The notes beneath the pieces are model-generated. The model was not told the origin of the DNA. It did no database searches and saw only the letters and a list, made by a program, of their open reading frames with translations. A program made the translations under genes and the position numbers. 64,000 bases of DNA from NCBI GenBank assembly GCA_016869715.1, contig VGDM01000002.1:118639-182638 (forward strand). Direction: 5' to 3'. This document shows, one piece after another, positions 9,408 to 18,494 of this stretch; position 1 is the first letter of the stretch; each line of letters begins with the position of its first letter. This DNA comes from Alphaproteobacteria bacterium (GTDB lineage: Bacteria > Pseudomonadota > Alphaproteobacteria > Acetobacterales > Acetobacteraceae).

Positions 9408-10565
9408 CTACCCCCCTCCAGAAAACGGCACTGCCTGCCTGACCCGCTCCAATTCAGCCGCCAGCTTTTCGACCGCCGCATAGGCTTCCCGCTCAAAGCC
9501 ATGATGCTCATAGCTCGCAGCGCCATCACGGGGAGGGGCATGGCCGGTCACTCGCATCCGTACTTCCTGCACGATCCCCAGCTTCTGCATCAGCGTCACA
9601 GCGGTGCGCCGACAATCATGACCCGACCAGTCAGCTGTCCCAGTAAGCCGATGAACCTCGCCGATGCCGTTACTGCGCCCATTGTACGGTTTGGCACCCT
9701 TGCTCCCCACCCCAAAGACGTAAGGTCCCCAGGCGTCGCCGTTGGCCGAAAGCTGACGCTGAAGGATGGCCACCGCCACCTCTGACAATGGCACCGCATG
9801 GCTGCGCCCCTGCTTCATGGTGCCGCTGGGTATGGTCCAGGTCTTCGCCTTCAAGTCCAGTTCATCGACGCGCATCTTGCAGACTTCGCCCCCACGCTGA
9901 CCCGTCAGCAGAGCCACCTGAAGCATGGTCCCCCAGGCACTGCCCTTTAGGTTCATCAACGCCCCGATCTCAGCTTCACTCAGAGCTCTGTCACGGGGGA
10001 GGGCTGCCTTGGGTGCCCTGATCTGCCGACACGGATTGGCCTCCACCAGGTCGCGGTCCATGCACCACCCAAAGAAGTGCGACAAATAAGAGAGCAGCTT
10101 CCGGCGTGCGGCAGGCTTTTGCGCATAGGCATCCAGCAAGCGAGCGACATCGACCTTGGTCACCTTCTTGATGGGCCGCTTGGCCATGGCCCTGAGCGCC
10201 GTCTCCAGGGTGGACCGCTTATCATCGACGGTGCTCCGCCGGTTGTCGCTGAGGGTGGCCAGGTATTCCGCTAACAGCGCCCCCACCAATTGCTGGTCAG
10301 CGACAGCCTTTTCCTGCCTTGTGTGGCGCGGATCGGTGCCCTCCTCGCATAGGCGCCGTTTTGCCTCGCCCAGCTTTCTGGCGGCCTGTAGCGACAGGGC
10401 AGGGTATCTGCCGAGGCTGACGCCGATCCGGCTATTGGTGCCGCGCACACGCCCAACAAACCTGACGCCCGCCTTGCCATCCTCATAGAAGCTAAATTCC
10501 AGACCGTTCTCACGCAGGACTTGGCCGCTGGTGGCTTTCCGCAGTGCGATGTCGGTTAGGGGCAT
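9408..10565 (-). CDS. tyrosine site-specific recombinase (phage/island integrase)
   Basis: A 385-residue integrase that would cut and join DNA at an attachment site. The N-terminal arm-binding region carries the SRIGVSLGRYPALSLQAARK motif common to P4-type integrases. The catalytic domain shows LLTGQRGGEV (catalytic Arg), GHDCRRTA (His-x-x-Arg), VTGHA (second His) and ASYEHH (nucleophilic Tyr). ATG 10565 is chosen over the longer frame to 10652 because AGGAG lies upstream and the conserved start MPLTDIALRKATSGQ follows. A 47-bp tRNA-Lys 3' fragment lies 170 bp beyond its start. No other element genes surround it, so it looks like the survivor of a lost island. Confidence 0.93.
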   Translation of the reverse strand: MPLTDIALRKATSGQVLRENGLEFSFYEDGKAGVRFVGRVRGTNSRIGVSLGRYPALSLQAARKLGEAKRRLCEEGTDPRHTRQEKAVADQQLVGALLAEYLATLSDNRRSTVDDKRSTLETALRAMAKRPIKKVTKVDVARLLDAYAQKPAARRKLLSYLSHFFGWCMDRDLVEANPCRQIRAPKAALPRDRALSEAEIGALMNLKGSAWGTMLQVALLTGQRGGEVCKMRVDELDLKAKTWTIPSGTMKQGRSHAVPLSEVAVAILQRQLSANGDAWGPYVFGVGSKGAKPYNGRSNGIGEVHRLTGTADWSGHDCRRTAVTLMQKLGIVQEVRMRVTGHAPPRDGAASYEHHGFEREAYAAVEKLAAELERVRQAVPFSGGG

Positions 10566-10735
10566 GGGCGGCTCCGGGCTCCTCTGTGGTGCCACTATGG
10601 TGCCAAACTGCTTGCGCTTCACGGAATCGAGATGACTCGTGACAAGACTCAAAATACAATCAAAACAGTAGTATATACGATCGAGGTGGACGCCATGACA
10701 CGCCGTGAGATGCTGGGAGACGGAAGACCTGAGGA

Positions 10736-10782
10736 CTCTTAATCAGCGGGTCCAAGGCTCGAATCCTTGTGCGCCCACCAAT
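10736..10782 (+). other. tRNA-Lys(CUU) 3' fragment, likely integrase attachment site
   Basis: This segment matches the 3' part of a tRNA-Lys: anticodon loop ACTCTTAATCAG, T arm CTCGAATCC, acceptor strand TGCGCCC and terminal ACCA (CCA ends at 10782). The 5' half (acceptor strand, D arm) is missing; the bases before 10736 do not fold as tRNA. A partial tRNA 3' end beside an integrase gene is the usual look of an attR site. The matching full tRNA-Lys is not in this window. Confidence 0.75.
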
Positions 10783-10940
10783 GAAATCAATGGTTAAGAG
10801 CCTAGTCCGAAACAGCGTGAAAATCGTACCCCTTCATGCGAACCCCATGCGGACGTCTTCACCTTCTGCCCAGGCGTTGCAGCAACCACAACCCGCGTTG
10901 CACCTTTCACGCAACAGGCGACTGAAAGTCGTCGGCGCGC

Positions 10941-11043
10941 TAGATCAGAGCAGGTTCAGATGGAAAATCTGAACGTGTGAAGATGCTCGAAAAAACAGAA
11001 ATTAGCATGTTGCGTGAACCCATGTGAACGCAACATGGTTTAG
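10941..11043. repeat. dispersed palindromic repeat, copy 1
   Basis: About 103 bases with two hairpins: GTTCAGATGGAAAATCTGAAC, and GTTGCGTGAACC followed by CATGTGAACGCAAC. A second copy lies at 22769-22876 with the same two hairpins and a diverged middle. Here it stands in the intergenic stretch between the tRNA-Lys fragment and the small lipoprotein gene. The rest of 10566-11103 shows no gene that can be supported. Confidence 0.85.
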
Positions 11044-11103
11044 TCAATTTCTCCCCGAGGCTGTGTACCACATCCCAGCGGGTGAGAGGGTATGCGCCAA
11101 CAA

Positions 11104-11140
11104 TAAGAAACCCCGAGGCGCCGCACGCGCAACGGGGTTA
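11104..11140 (-). terminator. candidate intrinsic terminator for the small lipoprotein gene
   Basis: On the minus strand AACCCCG and CGGGGTT form a stem around a GC-rich 16-17-base interior, followed by TCTTATT. It lies about 80 bp after the stop of the lipoprotein gene at 11219. The T tract is short, so termination strength is uncertain. Confidence 0.45.
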
Positions 11141-11218
11141 CATAGGTAGGCCGCCCGAAAAGGCGGAAATGACAAACCCCGAAGGCGGCGCCGCAGCACC
11201 GCCAAAGGGTCAGTCAAA

Positions 11219-11377
11219 TCATCCGCGAGCGCGCGGGGTCGGGGCCGGCGCAGGGGCCGGAGGCGGAGCGGGCTCAGAGGCGCAGGCAGCGAGCAGGGCA
11301 GCCGGGGCCAGGATAGCGACGGCAGCGGCCTTGCGGAGCAGCGCCTTGCGGGTCATTTCTTCGGAATTCGTGTTCAT
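11219..11377 (-). CDS. small lipoprotein (52 residues)
   Basis: ATG 11377 opens a short protein: basic MTRKALLRK, hydrophobic AAAVAILAPAALLAAC with a good lipobox (LAAC), then a tail made almost only of Ala and Pro (SEPAPPPAPAPAPTPRARG) and a TGA at 11221-11219. The mature peptide would be about 20 residues on a lipid anchor, like other tiny envelope lipoproteins. A second in-frame ATG seven codons on is preceded by GAAGAA and could be the real start. It is divergent from the L,D-transpeptidase gene, which hints at a cell-envelope role. Function unknown. Confidence 0.6.
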   Translation of the reverse strand: MNTNSEEMTRKALLRKAAAVAILAPAALLAACASEPAPPPAPAPAPTPRARG

Positions 11378-11489
11378 TTTGCACATCCAGGTTGCTAGAG
11401 ATCAGGAAACACGCCATATAGGCGTCGGTCATTCGCGAGTTGTCAACCCCTATTCTTGTGTGGAATGTGAAGTTTCAGGAGTTGGACGC

Positions 11490-12983
11490 GTGAAACGGTC
11501 TTGGGACAGGCCAGAACCGGATGCCAAAGGGCTGGTTGAGCCATCAGGCGCCCCGTTTTCGCGACGCGCCTCCCTTTTGCGGGGGGCAGCGGGCTTAGCT
11601 GGCGTGCTCGCGCTGGTGGGCTGTTCCGCGTCTGAAAACGATTCGCTGGCGCCAATGGCGGCGAATCAGCCCGAAGAAGCCTCGGGCCACATGATGGAGG
11701 AACCGCCACCTCTGGTTGCGGGCGAAGCCCTGGATGGTCCGCTATTGCGGCGCTTTTACGCGCGTCGTGATTTTGAACCGGTCTGGACCACGCGCGAGGC
11801 CGAGGCCAGGGCCTTCAAGGCCTTGGTGCTGCGCGCACGAGATCACGGGCTGGACCCGGAATTGTTTCAGGCCGATCTGCTGCACCGGATGGAAGCGTTT
11901 CCGCCCGACCGGCGGGATTTGCTGCTGACGCACGCCGTGCTGACCTATGCCGAGGCGCTTGCTTTTGGTGCTTTGTCGCCCAGCCGGCGCAACGATCGGG
12001 AAGCAATCAAGGCCGAGCCGTTGGACGTGACGGAAGTGCTGTATGAAGCGCTGGATGGCGCCGATCCCGTTGCTGCCATTGAAGCGCTGGCGCCGCAAAC
12101 CCTGGCCTATCAGGCGCTGCGTGAGGCGCTGCAGCGCCATCGCACGTCCTTGCGGCCTGACCGCAACCGCGTGAACCGGTTGCGCGTGATTGAGGCCAAT
12201 CTGGAACGCCAACGCTGGCTGCCGCGCGAATTGCCGGCGGATCGCGTCTGGGTGAATGTACCGGATCAGCAACTTGTGCTGTATCGCGACGATCGTCCCG
12301 TTTTTGTGACGCGCGTTGTTGTTGGAAATACAACAGATCGCAAGCAAAGCCCGGAATTTAGCACCGTGATCGAGTCCGCGTTGTTCAACCCGCCTTGGAT
12401 TATTCCGCGTGACATTGTGGAGGCGGATATCCGCCCGATGCTGAAGCAGGATCCGCTCTATTTGGTGAAGAACAAGATCACGCTGCTGCCGAATGGCGAC
12501 GCGAAGCAGGCCCCAGGACCGCAAGCCGGGCTTGGTGCCGTGATGTTCGAAATGCCGAACCGCTTTGATGTCTACCTGCATGATACGCCGGACAAGGATG
12601 CCTTCAGCCGCGAAAATCGGCGTCTTAGCAATGGCTGCATTCGTGTGCAGAACCCTTTGGAATTGGCGTCATTGCTGATGAATGAGCCGATGGAACTGAT
12701 CCAGAAGAAGGTCGCGACAGGCGATACGGTGCGCAAATCGCTGCCCGAACCTGTGCCGGTTTTTCTGCTGTATCACACGGCGCTAGCCGCCCCCGGGCGC
12801 GATGTGGAAATGCGCCCCGATTTCTATGATCGGGACGAGGCGCTATGGCTGCGCCTACAAAAACGCCCACCGGAACAGCTTGTATCGCGTGCTGGCCAAG
12901 TGGTTGCGGCGCAGCGCCCTTCGCCGGCTGTCCGGCCCGCGCCCACAGCACCGACCCGACCTGCGGTGCAACGGCGCATTTGA
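11490..12983 (+). CDS. L,D-transpeptidase (YcbB/LdtD-like), lipoprotein or anchored
   Basis: A 497-residue enzyme that would form 3-3 peptidoglycan cross-links or attach proteins to peptidoglycan. GTG 11490 is chosen because AGGAG precedes it by eight bases; the frame extends to 11082 but that part crosses the small lipoprotein gene. The N-terminus has an RR pair, a hydrophobic stretch and VGCSASE, a possible lipobox (Cys near residue 46). The YkuD catalytic motif is LSNGCIRVQNP, with the nucleophilic Cys and its Arg; the FNPPWIIP and YLHDTP segments are typical of the family. The Pro/Ala-rich C-terminal tail is low complexity. Confidence 0.92.
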   Translation: MKRSWDRPEPDAKGLVEPSGAPFSRRASLLRGAAGLAGVLALVGCSASENDSLAPMAANQPEEASGHMMEEPPPLVAGEALDGPLLRRFYARRDFEPVWTTREAEARAFKALVLRARDHGLDPELFQADLLHRMEAFPPDRRDLLLTHAVLTYAEALAFGALSPSRRNDREAIKAEPLDVTEVLYEALDGADPVAAIEALAPQTLAYQALREALQRHRTSLRPDRNRVNRLRVIEANLERQRWLPRELPADRVWVNVPDQQLVLYRDDRPVFVTRVVVGNTTDRKQSPEFSTVIESALFNPPWIIPRDIVEADIRPMLKQDPLYLVKNKITLLPNGDAKQAPGPQAGLGAVMFEMPNRFDVYLHDTPDKDAFSRENRRLSNGCIRVQNPLELASLLMNEPMELIQKKVATGDTVRKSLPEPVPVFLLYHTALAAPGRDVEMRPDFYDRDEALWLRLQKRPPEQLVSRAGQVVAAQRPSPAVRPAPTAPTRPAVQRRI

Positions 12984-13088
12984 CAAGCGCTATGCAGCGC
13001 ACCGCAGTATGTCACACGCCGTGGTTGCAGCTGGTCGCGCAGCCTTGATTTGCCCTGCCGCACACGGAAAGAAATCGTTGCCAGATAG

Positions 13089-13979
13089 TCAGACAAAAAT
13101 ATCACGCACAAGAAGCGCCAGATTGTCATGGCCCATGCGCGCATAGCTGAGGGGATGCGCCTTGGCGGGGTCCTGTTCGGCCTCCACCACCAGCCAACCT
13201 TTGTAGCCGGCCGCCGCCAAGGGCTCCAGCACCGCAGCGTAATCCACGCAGCCGTCGCCGGGGACGGTAAAGACGCCTTCAAGCACTGCCGCCATAAAGG
13301 AAAGATCACGCGCGCTCACGTCTTGCAGCACTGCCCTGCGAATATCCTTGCAATGCACGTGCACAATCCGCGCCGCATGCTGGCGCGCTGCCAGCGCGGG
13401 ATCGCCGCTAGCAAAAGTGAGATGTCCGGTATCGAGCAACAGCCCAACCTCAGGCCCGCTCAGTGCCATTAGCCGATCAATCTCGGCCTGGGTTTCGATC
13501 ACCGTGCCCATATGATGGTGATAGGCAAGCCATAGCCCGCGCGCCTTGAGGCGCTGCGCAAATTCCGTGATGCGCGGCGCGAAGCCCGCCCAATCCGCTC
13601 GGGACATGACAGGACGTTGTGACAAGGGTACAGTCCTTTCGCCATGAATGGCGCGCGACACTTCGGCATGCACCATCACCTTGCAGCCCATTGCCAGCAA
13701 AAGGCTGATATGCGCTTCCGCCGCGGCCATTTCGGCATCCACATCGCGTTCCAACAGGCGCGAACCATACCAGCCGGACACCAGATCAAGCCCATGCCGT
13801 GCGAGGATGGGGCGGAGCAGCGCAGCATCGCGCGGAAACTTGTTGCCAAGCTCAAACCCCGCGAAGCCGGCCTGCTTGCCCTCGGCGAGGCAGTTCTCAA
13901 GCGGCGTGGCCGCGCCCAATTCCGGCATGTCGTCATTGGTCCAGGTGAGTGGATTGATTCCGAGGCGAATACGCATCAT
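13089..13979 (-). CDS. iolE: myo-inosose-2 dehydratase
   Basis: A 296-residue TIM-barrel protein of the xylose-isomerase-like superfamily. The N-terminus (MRIRLGINPLTWTNDDMPEL) is the IolE signature; metal-ligand type motifs appear as FELGNKF, LLDTGHLTF and HVHCKD. IolE dehydrates 2-keto-myo-inositol to a 1,2-dione intermediate. Its ATG (13979) overlaps the iolD stop as TGATG, so the two are translated together. The product of this step is the substrate of IolD. Confidence 0.93.
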   Translation of the reverse strand: MMRIRLGINPLTWTNDDMPELGAATPLENCLAEGKQAGFAGFELGNKFPRDAALLRPILARHGLDLVSGWYGSRLLERDVDAEMAAAEAHISLLLAMGCKVMVHAEVSRAIHGERTVPLSQRPVMSRADWAGFAPRITEFAQRLKARGLWLAYHHHMGTVIETQAEIDRLMALSGPEVGLLLDTGHLTFASGDPALAARQHAARIVHVHCKDIRRAVLQDVSARDLSFMAAVLEGVFTVPGDGCVDYAAVLEPLAAAGYKGWLVVEAEQDPAKAHPLSYARMGHDNLALLVRDIFV

Positions 13980-15817
13980 CAGCTCCCTTCTGCCTGATGG
14001 CGGCGCCTAGTTTCATAATCGCGGCGCGCGGCTTTTTGCGCGGGGGAATGCGGCGCGGCACTGACCGGCACTTCCCACCATGCGCCACCATCGGCGGTGC
14101 CGCTTTCCGGGTCTGTTTCAATCACGATGACTTGCGTGCGCTTGGCGGCGAAGGCAGTGGGCAGAGCGGCTTCCAGCGCATCGATATCACTGACCTTACG
14201 CGCCTCGGCGCCCAAGGCCGCCGCATGCGCTGCGAAATTAATGCGCGGTGCGGTATTGGCCAGCAGGTTATTGAAGGGCGCGCCGCCTGTGCAACGTTGC
14301 AGGCGATGGATGCACCCAAAGCCGCGATTATCGAGCACGATGATCGTAAGCTTCGCGCCAAGCGTGATGGAAGTCGCGATTTCGCTATTCATCATCAGAT
14401 AGCTGCCATCACCGACCATGACCACGATTTCGCGTTCGGGCGCTGCAAGTTTCGCCCCAAGCCCGCCGGCGATTTCATAGCCCATGCAGGAATAGCCATA
14501 TTCTAGATGGTAGCCAGTGCCATCTGTTGCGCGCCATAGCTTGTGCAATTCGCCGGGCAGGCCGCCGGCAGCGCAAACCACCATGCCCTGGCGCGGCATG
14601 GCGCGATTGACCGCGCCGACAACCTGCGCATCGGACGGCAGGGCAGTATTTTTGCCTTTAGGCGCGGCGGTGACGCGATCTACCACGCGTTGCCATTGCC
14701 GGATGGCGTTGCGTGCCTTGGCTTGCCAATCTTGCGGCGCTGCCCAGGCACCAAGCGCGGTTGAAAGCGCCGCAAGCCCTCGCGTCACATCGGCCACCAG
14801 CGGCATTCCGCCGTGCTTATGCGCATCAAAGCCCGCGACATTCAGGCCAATCACGCGCGCCTTCGAAAACAGCGCACGAGAGCCTGTCGTGAAATCCTGC
14901 AACCTGGTACCAATCGCAAGGACAACATCCGCTCTCGCGGCGAGCGCATTGGCCGCCGCTGTGCCAGTCACGCCAATAGCGCCTAGATTTCCTGGCGCAT
15001 CCCAAGCGCGGCTGCCCTTGCCAGCCTGGGTTTCGGCATAGGGAATGCCGTGGCGCGCGACAAAATCCGAAAGTGCTGCTTCTGCGCGCGCATATTTCAC
15101 GCCGCCACCGATGATGATGATCGGGCGTTTCGCCTGCCCAAGCAGCACGGCGGCAGCGGCGAGTTCCCGCGTATTGGGTTCCGAAACACGTGGGCGCCAG
15201 AGGCGCTTGCAGAAAAAAGCAGCTGGCCATGCCATGGCTTCCGTCTGCACATCCTGCGGGAAGGCCAGCGTGACGGGGCCGCATTCGGCGGGATCGGTCA
15301 GCACCCGCATGGCAGCGGGCAGTGTCGCCAGCAATTGCTCAGCCCGCGTGATGCGATCGAAATAGCGCGATACGGGACGGAAGCAATCATTGGCGGAAAG
15401 CGTCGCATCGCTGAAATTTTCAATCTGTTGCAAAACAGGGTCGGGGCGTCGGCTGGCAAAGACATCGCCGGGCAAGAGCAAAAGCGGCAGGCGATTCGCA
15501 TGCGCAACCGCGGCTGCCGTCACCATGTTTGTTGCCCCCGGCCCGATGGAGCTGGTGCAAGCCATGATGCGCCGCCGCGCATGGGTCTTGGCATAGGCAA
15601 TCGCGGCCAGCGCCATGGCCTGTTCACTATGCGCACGAAAAACCGGCAGGTGGCGGCGATGCGCTTCCAAAGCCGGCCCCAGCCCAGCGACATTGCCATG
15701 GCCGAAAATCGCCCAAACGCCGCCGAACAGCGGCAGCGTCCGGCCATCAATCTCGGTTTCCTGCGCTGCTAGGAAGCGGACAACGGCCTCGGCCGCGGTC
15801 AGAGTGAGGCTCGCCAT
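13979..15817 (-). CDS. iolD: 3D-(3,5/4)-trihydroxycyclohexane-1,2-dione hydrolase
   Basis: A 612-residue thiamine-diphosphate enzyme of the acetolactate-synthase fold; it opens the inositol-derived ring to 5-deoxyglucuronate. ATG 15817 has GAGGAG at the proper distance and begins MASLTLTAAEAVVRFLA. The family glutamate appears in FRAHSEQAMA (about residue 60), and the ThDP motif is GDGSYLMMNSEIATS through VLDN. Immediately followed by iolE. It faces iolG across a 97-bp gap, so the two transcripts probably share control. The genes for the next steps (iolB, iolC, iolJ) are not in the window. Confidence 0.94.
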   Translation of the reverse strand: MASLTLTAAEAVVRFLAAQETEIDGRTLPLFGGVWAIFGHGNVAGLGPALEAHRRHLPVFRAHSEQAMALAAIAYAKTHARRRIMACTSSIGPGATNMVTAAAVAHANRLPLLLLPGDVFASRRPDPVLQQIENFSDATLSANDCFRPVSRYFDRITRAEQLLATLPAAMRVLTDPAECGPVTLAFPQDVQTEAMAWPAAFFCKRLWRPRVSEPNTRELAAAAVLLGQAKRPIIIIGGGVKYARAEAALSDFVARHGIPYAETQAGKGSRAWDAPGNLGAIGVTGTAAANALAARADVVLAIGTRLQDFTTGSRALFSKARVIGLNVAGFDAHKHGGMPLVADVTRGLAALSTALGAWAAPQDWQAKARNAIRQWQRVVDRVTAAPKGKNTALPSDAQVVGAVNRAMPRQGMVVCAAGGLPGELHKLWRATDGTGYHLEYGYSCMGYEIAGGLGAKLAAPEREIVVMVGDGSYLMMNSEIATSITLGAKLTIIVLDNRGFGCIHRLQRCTGGAPFNNLLANTAPRINFAAHAAALGAEARKVSDIDALEAALPTAFAAKRTQVIVIETDPESGTADGGAWWEVPVSAAPHSPAQKAARRDYETRRRHQAEGS

Positions 15818-15914
15818 GGAATCTCCTCGCCTGGGGGTATTGCCCTGCCTTTCTTGCGTGTTACGATCATTGAAACCACTGCGCAAGAACCACCCAGGAA
15901 ACGCCAGGCCAAGC
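15818..15914. promoter_or_regulatory. divergent promoter region of the inositol locus
   Basis: The only non-coding space between iolD (left) and iolG (right) is 97 bp, so both promoters and any shared operator must lie here. I see no strong -35/-10 pair or clear operator palindrome by eye, and no regulator gene stands next to it. Confidence 0.5.
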
Positions 15915-16901
15915 ATGCTGACCTTCGCCCAATTCGGCGCCGGACGTATCGGCGCCATTCATGCCGGCAATCTTGCCGCATCCGGTCGCGCCAAACTGAA
16001 GCATGTGGTGGATGTCAATGCCGCAGCGGCGGCCGCGCTTGCCGGGCGCCATGGCGCGCGTGTCAGTGATACTGCCGGCGCCTTGACTGATCCGGAAGTC
16101 GGCGCGGTGATCATCGCATCTTCCACCGATACCCATGCTGAGCTGGTGATCGCCGCCGCACAGCATGGCAAGGCGATATTTTGCGAAAAGCCGATTGATC
16201 TGGCGCTGCCGCGCGTGGATGCCTGTCTTGATGAAGTCGCCAAGGCCAGCGCGCCCATGCTGGTTGGTTTCAATCGGCGCTTTGATCCATCCTTCGCGGA
16301 ATTGCATCGTCGCGTCGCTGCCGGTGCAATTGGCGCGGTGGAACAGGTGTTCATTACCAGTCGCGATCCTGCGCCGCCGCCAATTTCCTATATTAAGGTC
16401 TCGGGCGGATTGTTCCGGGACATGACCATTCATGATTTCGACATGGCGCGCTGGATGTTGGGCGAAGAACCGCATGAGGTCTTCGCCTATGGCGCTAATC
16501 TGGTGGATCAGGCGATTGGCGCTGCCGGCGATATTGATGGCGCGATGGTATTGCTGCGCACGCCAAGCGGGCGCATGGCGCATATCAACAATAGCCGCCG
16601 TGCCAGCTACGGCTATGACCAGCGCGTGGAGGTATTTGGCAGTGGCGGGCGCTTGCTGGCGGGCAATCGCACGCCAACCACGGTGGAATTGGCCGATGGT
16701 CAGGCGGTCGCGGCCGACAAGCCGCTGCATTTCTTTCTGGAACGCTACGCCGATGCTTATCGCATCGAATTAGCGGCCTTCATTGATGCCGTCTTGAATA
16801 AGACGCCGATGCCCGTTGGCGCGGAAGATGGCCGCCGTGCCTTGGTTTTGGCAGAAGCCGCCAATGCGTCGCTCAGCAGCGGCAAGCCAGTGAGGCTGTG
16901 A
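15915..16901 (+). CDS. iolG: inositol 2-dehydrogenase (Gfo/Idh/MocA family)
   Basis: A 328-residue NAD(P)-dependent oxidoreductase. The N-terminal Rossmann fold starts MLTFAQFGAGRIGAIHAGN; the family motif CEKPIDL (about residue 92) supplies the catalytic Lys, and FRDMTIHDFDMARWML carries the conserved Asp-x-x-x-His type active-site region. Oxidises myo-inositol (or scyllo/chiro isomers) to 2-inosose, the IolE substrate. ATG 15915 is used; the frame upstream to 15615 is antisense to iolD. The stop overlaps the next start as TGATG. Confidence 0.9.
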   Translation: MLTFAQFGAGRIGAIHAGNLAASGRAKLKHVVDVNAAAAAALAGRHGARVSDTAGALTDPEVGAVIIASSTDTHAELVIAAAQHGKAIFCEKPIDLALPRVDACLDEVAKASAPMLVGFNRRFDPSFAELHRRVAAGAIGAVEQVFITSRDPAPPPISYIKVSGGLFRDMTIHDFDMARWMLGEEPHEVFAYGANLVDQAIGAAGDIDGAMVLLRTPSGRMAHINNSRRASYGYDQRVEVFGSGGRLLAGNRTPTTVELADGQAVAADKPLHFFLERYADAYRIELAAFIDAVLNKTPMPVGAEDGRRALVLAEAANASLSSGKPVRL

Positions 16902-17692
16902 TGGGCGCTTTGCCGAAAATCTCCCTCGCAGGGCGACATATCCTGATCACTGGCGGCACCCAGGGCATTGGGGAAGGATGCGCCATGGCCGCCGCAGAAG
17001 CGGGTGCTGGCGCCATTACCATCACGGGTCGACATGAGGCGCGCGGCAACGCCGTGGTGGCAAAGCTCTGCGCTCTTGGCGTGCCTGCGCAGTTTTGTGG
17101 GGCTGATCTGGCAGATCCTGAAAGCGTCGCGCGCCTTATCCCTGATGCGGTAGCAAAGCTTGGCCTGGTGGATGGGCTGATCAATGCGGCGGGCCTCACG
17201 GATCGTGGCGGCATTCTGGATACATCCGTGGCGCTTTGGAATCGGCTTTTTGCTGTAAATACACGGGCACCGTTTCAATTGACGCAGGCAATGGCGCAAC
17301 GCCTGGGGGAGGCAAAACGCCCCGGCGCCATTGTGAATATCATCACCATGTCAAGCCATGGCGGCCAGCCCTTCCTGACAGCTTATGCAGCTTCCAAGGG
17401 CGCGCTTGCGACACTCACCAAGAATACCGCCCTTGGCCTCAGGCCCATGCGCATTCGGGTAAATGGCATCAATCTCGGATGGGCGGATACGCCCGGCGAA
17501 CATGTGATCCAGCAGCGTGATGGCAATCCGCTCGGTTGGCTGCCCAAGGCCGAAGCCGCGCAACCTTTCGGGCGGTTGATCAGGCCCGCCGATGTGGCGG
17601 GGCTTGCGATTTACCTTTTATCCGACGCAGCCGAGATGATGACCGGTGCCCTGGTGGATTTCGATCAGAATATCATGGGGGCCTATACATGA
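16901..17692 (+). CDS. SDR-family oxidoreductase
   Basis: A 263-residue short-chain dehydrogenase/reductase. Cofactor loop TGGTQGIGEG at about residue 18, NAAG near residue 90, catalytic Ser in TMSSHGG and the YAASK catalytic pair at about residue 161. It is translated from ATG 16901, overlapping the iolG stop, and overlaps the next gene by ATGA. In this setting it could reduce or oxidise another inositol isomer, for example interconverting inositol epimers through a keto form; this is inference from position only. Confidence 0.88.
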   Translation: MGALPKISLAGRHILITGGTQGIGEGCAMAAAEAGAGAITITGRHEARGNAVVAKLCALGVPAQFCGADLADPESVARLIPDAVAKLGLVDGLINAAGLTDRGGILDTSVALWNRLFAVNTRAPFQLTQAMAQRLGEAKRPGAIVNIITMSSHGGQPFLTAYAASKGALATLTKNTALGLRPMRIRVNGINLGWADTPGEHVIQQRDGNPLGWLPKAEAAQPFGRLIRPADVAGLAIYLLSDAAEMMTGALVDFDQNIMGAYT

Positions 17693-18471
17693 ACCCCGCC
17701 GAATTGCAGCGCCGCTTGGCGCTTTTGGCGCCCATGGCGCGGGATGCCGCCGCCCTTGCTGCGCGGCTCCGCGATGAAGGCAAGGGCGCTGCGCGCTTGA
17801 AAGGTGCGCAGGATTTCCTGACCGAAGCCGATGGCGCGACCGAGGATTTCATTCGCGGTGAACTCGCGCGGCTTTTTCCGGGTGAGGCGATATTGGGTGA
17901 GGAGGGCGGCGGCGATGTTCCGGCTTCCGGCCCGCTTTGGATCATTGATCCGATTGACGGCACATCCAATTTCACGCGTGGTGGGGATCGCTGGTGTGTC
18001 TCCATCGGTCTTACGTTGGATGGCCGCGCTATACTCGGCGCCATCGCGCGCCACGCGCCGCAGGAATTAATCCTCGGCGCGCACGGCTGTGGCGCTACGC
18101 TGAATGGCGTGCCGATACGGGCAGTGACCACGCAGGATTTTGGCGCTGCAACGATTGAAATAGGCTGGTCGCTCCGTCGGCCTGTGGCCGACTATATCGC
18201 GCTTGCCGGGCGTGTCATGGCAAGCGGTGCTGGCATGCGTTGCGGCGGTTCCGGTACGCTCGGGCTGGTGGAAACAGCGATCGGGCGGCTTGATGGCTAT
18301 ATGGAATTGCACATCAATGCCTGGGATGCCTGCGGCGCGCTCGCCATCGCCCGCGAAGCCGGCTGCTGGACAAATGCCTTTGACAGCGGCGATTGGCTGG
18401 CCAGCGGTAATCCTATCTGCTTTGCCGCGCCCGCTTTGGGGGCCGGCTTGATGCGTTTGATGTCACCATGA
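17689..18471 (+). CDS. inositol-monophosphatase family phosphatase
   Basis: A 260-residue member of the Mg-dependent, Li-sensitive phosphatase family. Metal-site motifs are visible: ILGEEGG (Glu), then WIIDPIDGTSNF (the IDPIDGT signature) and, near the end, INAWDACGALAIA (the WDxxA motif). No signal peptide, so it acts in the cytosol. The start overlaps the SDR stop (ATGA) and a transporter operon follows after 23 bp. It could dephosphorylate an imported inositol phosphate to free inositol for IolG. Family members can also act on histidinol phosphate or PAP, but no his or cys genes are near. Confidence 0.9.
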   Translation: MNPAELQRRLALLAPMARDAAALAARLRDEGKGAARLKGAQDFLTEADGATEDFIRGELARLFPGEAILGEEGGGDVPASGPLWIIDPIDGTSNFTRGGDRWCVSIGLTLDGRAILGAIARHAPQELILGAHGCGATLNGVPIRAVTTQDFGAATIEIGWSLRRPVADYIALAGRVMASGAGMRCGGSGTLGLVETAIGRLDGYMELHINAWDACGALAIAREAGCWTNAFDSGDWLASGNPICFAAPALGAGLMRLMSP

Positions 18472-18494
18472 CCGGGAACAGGGAGAGGAAAAAA

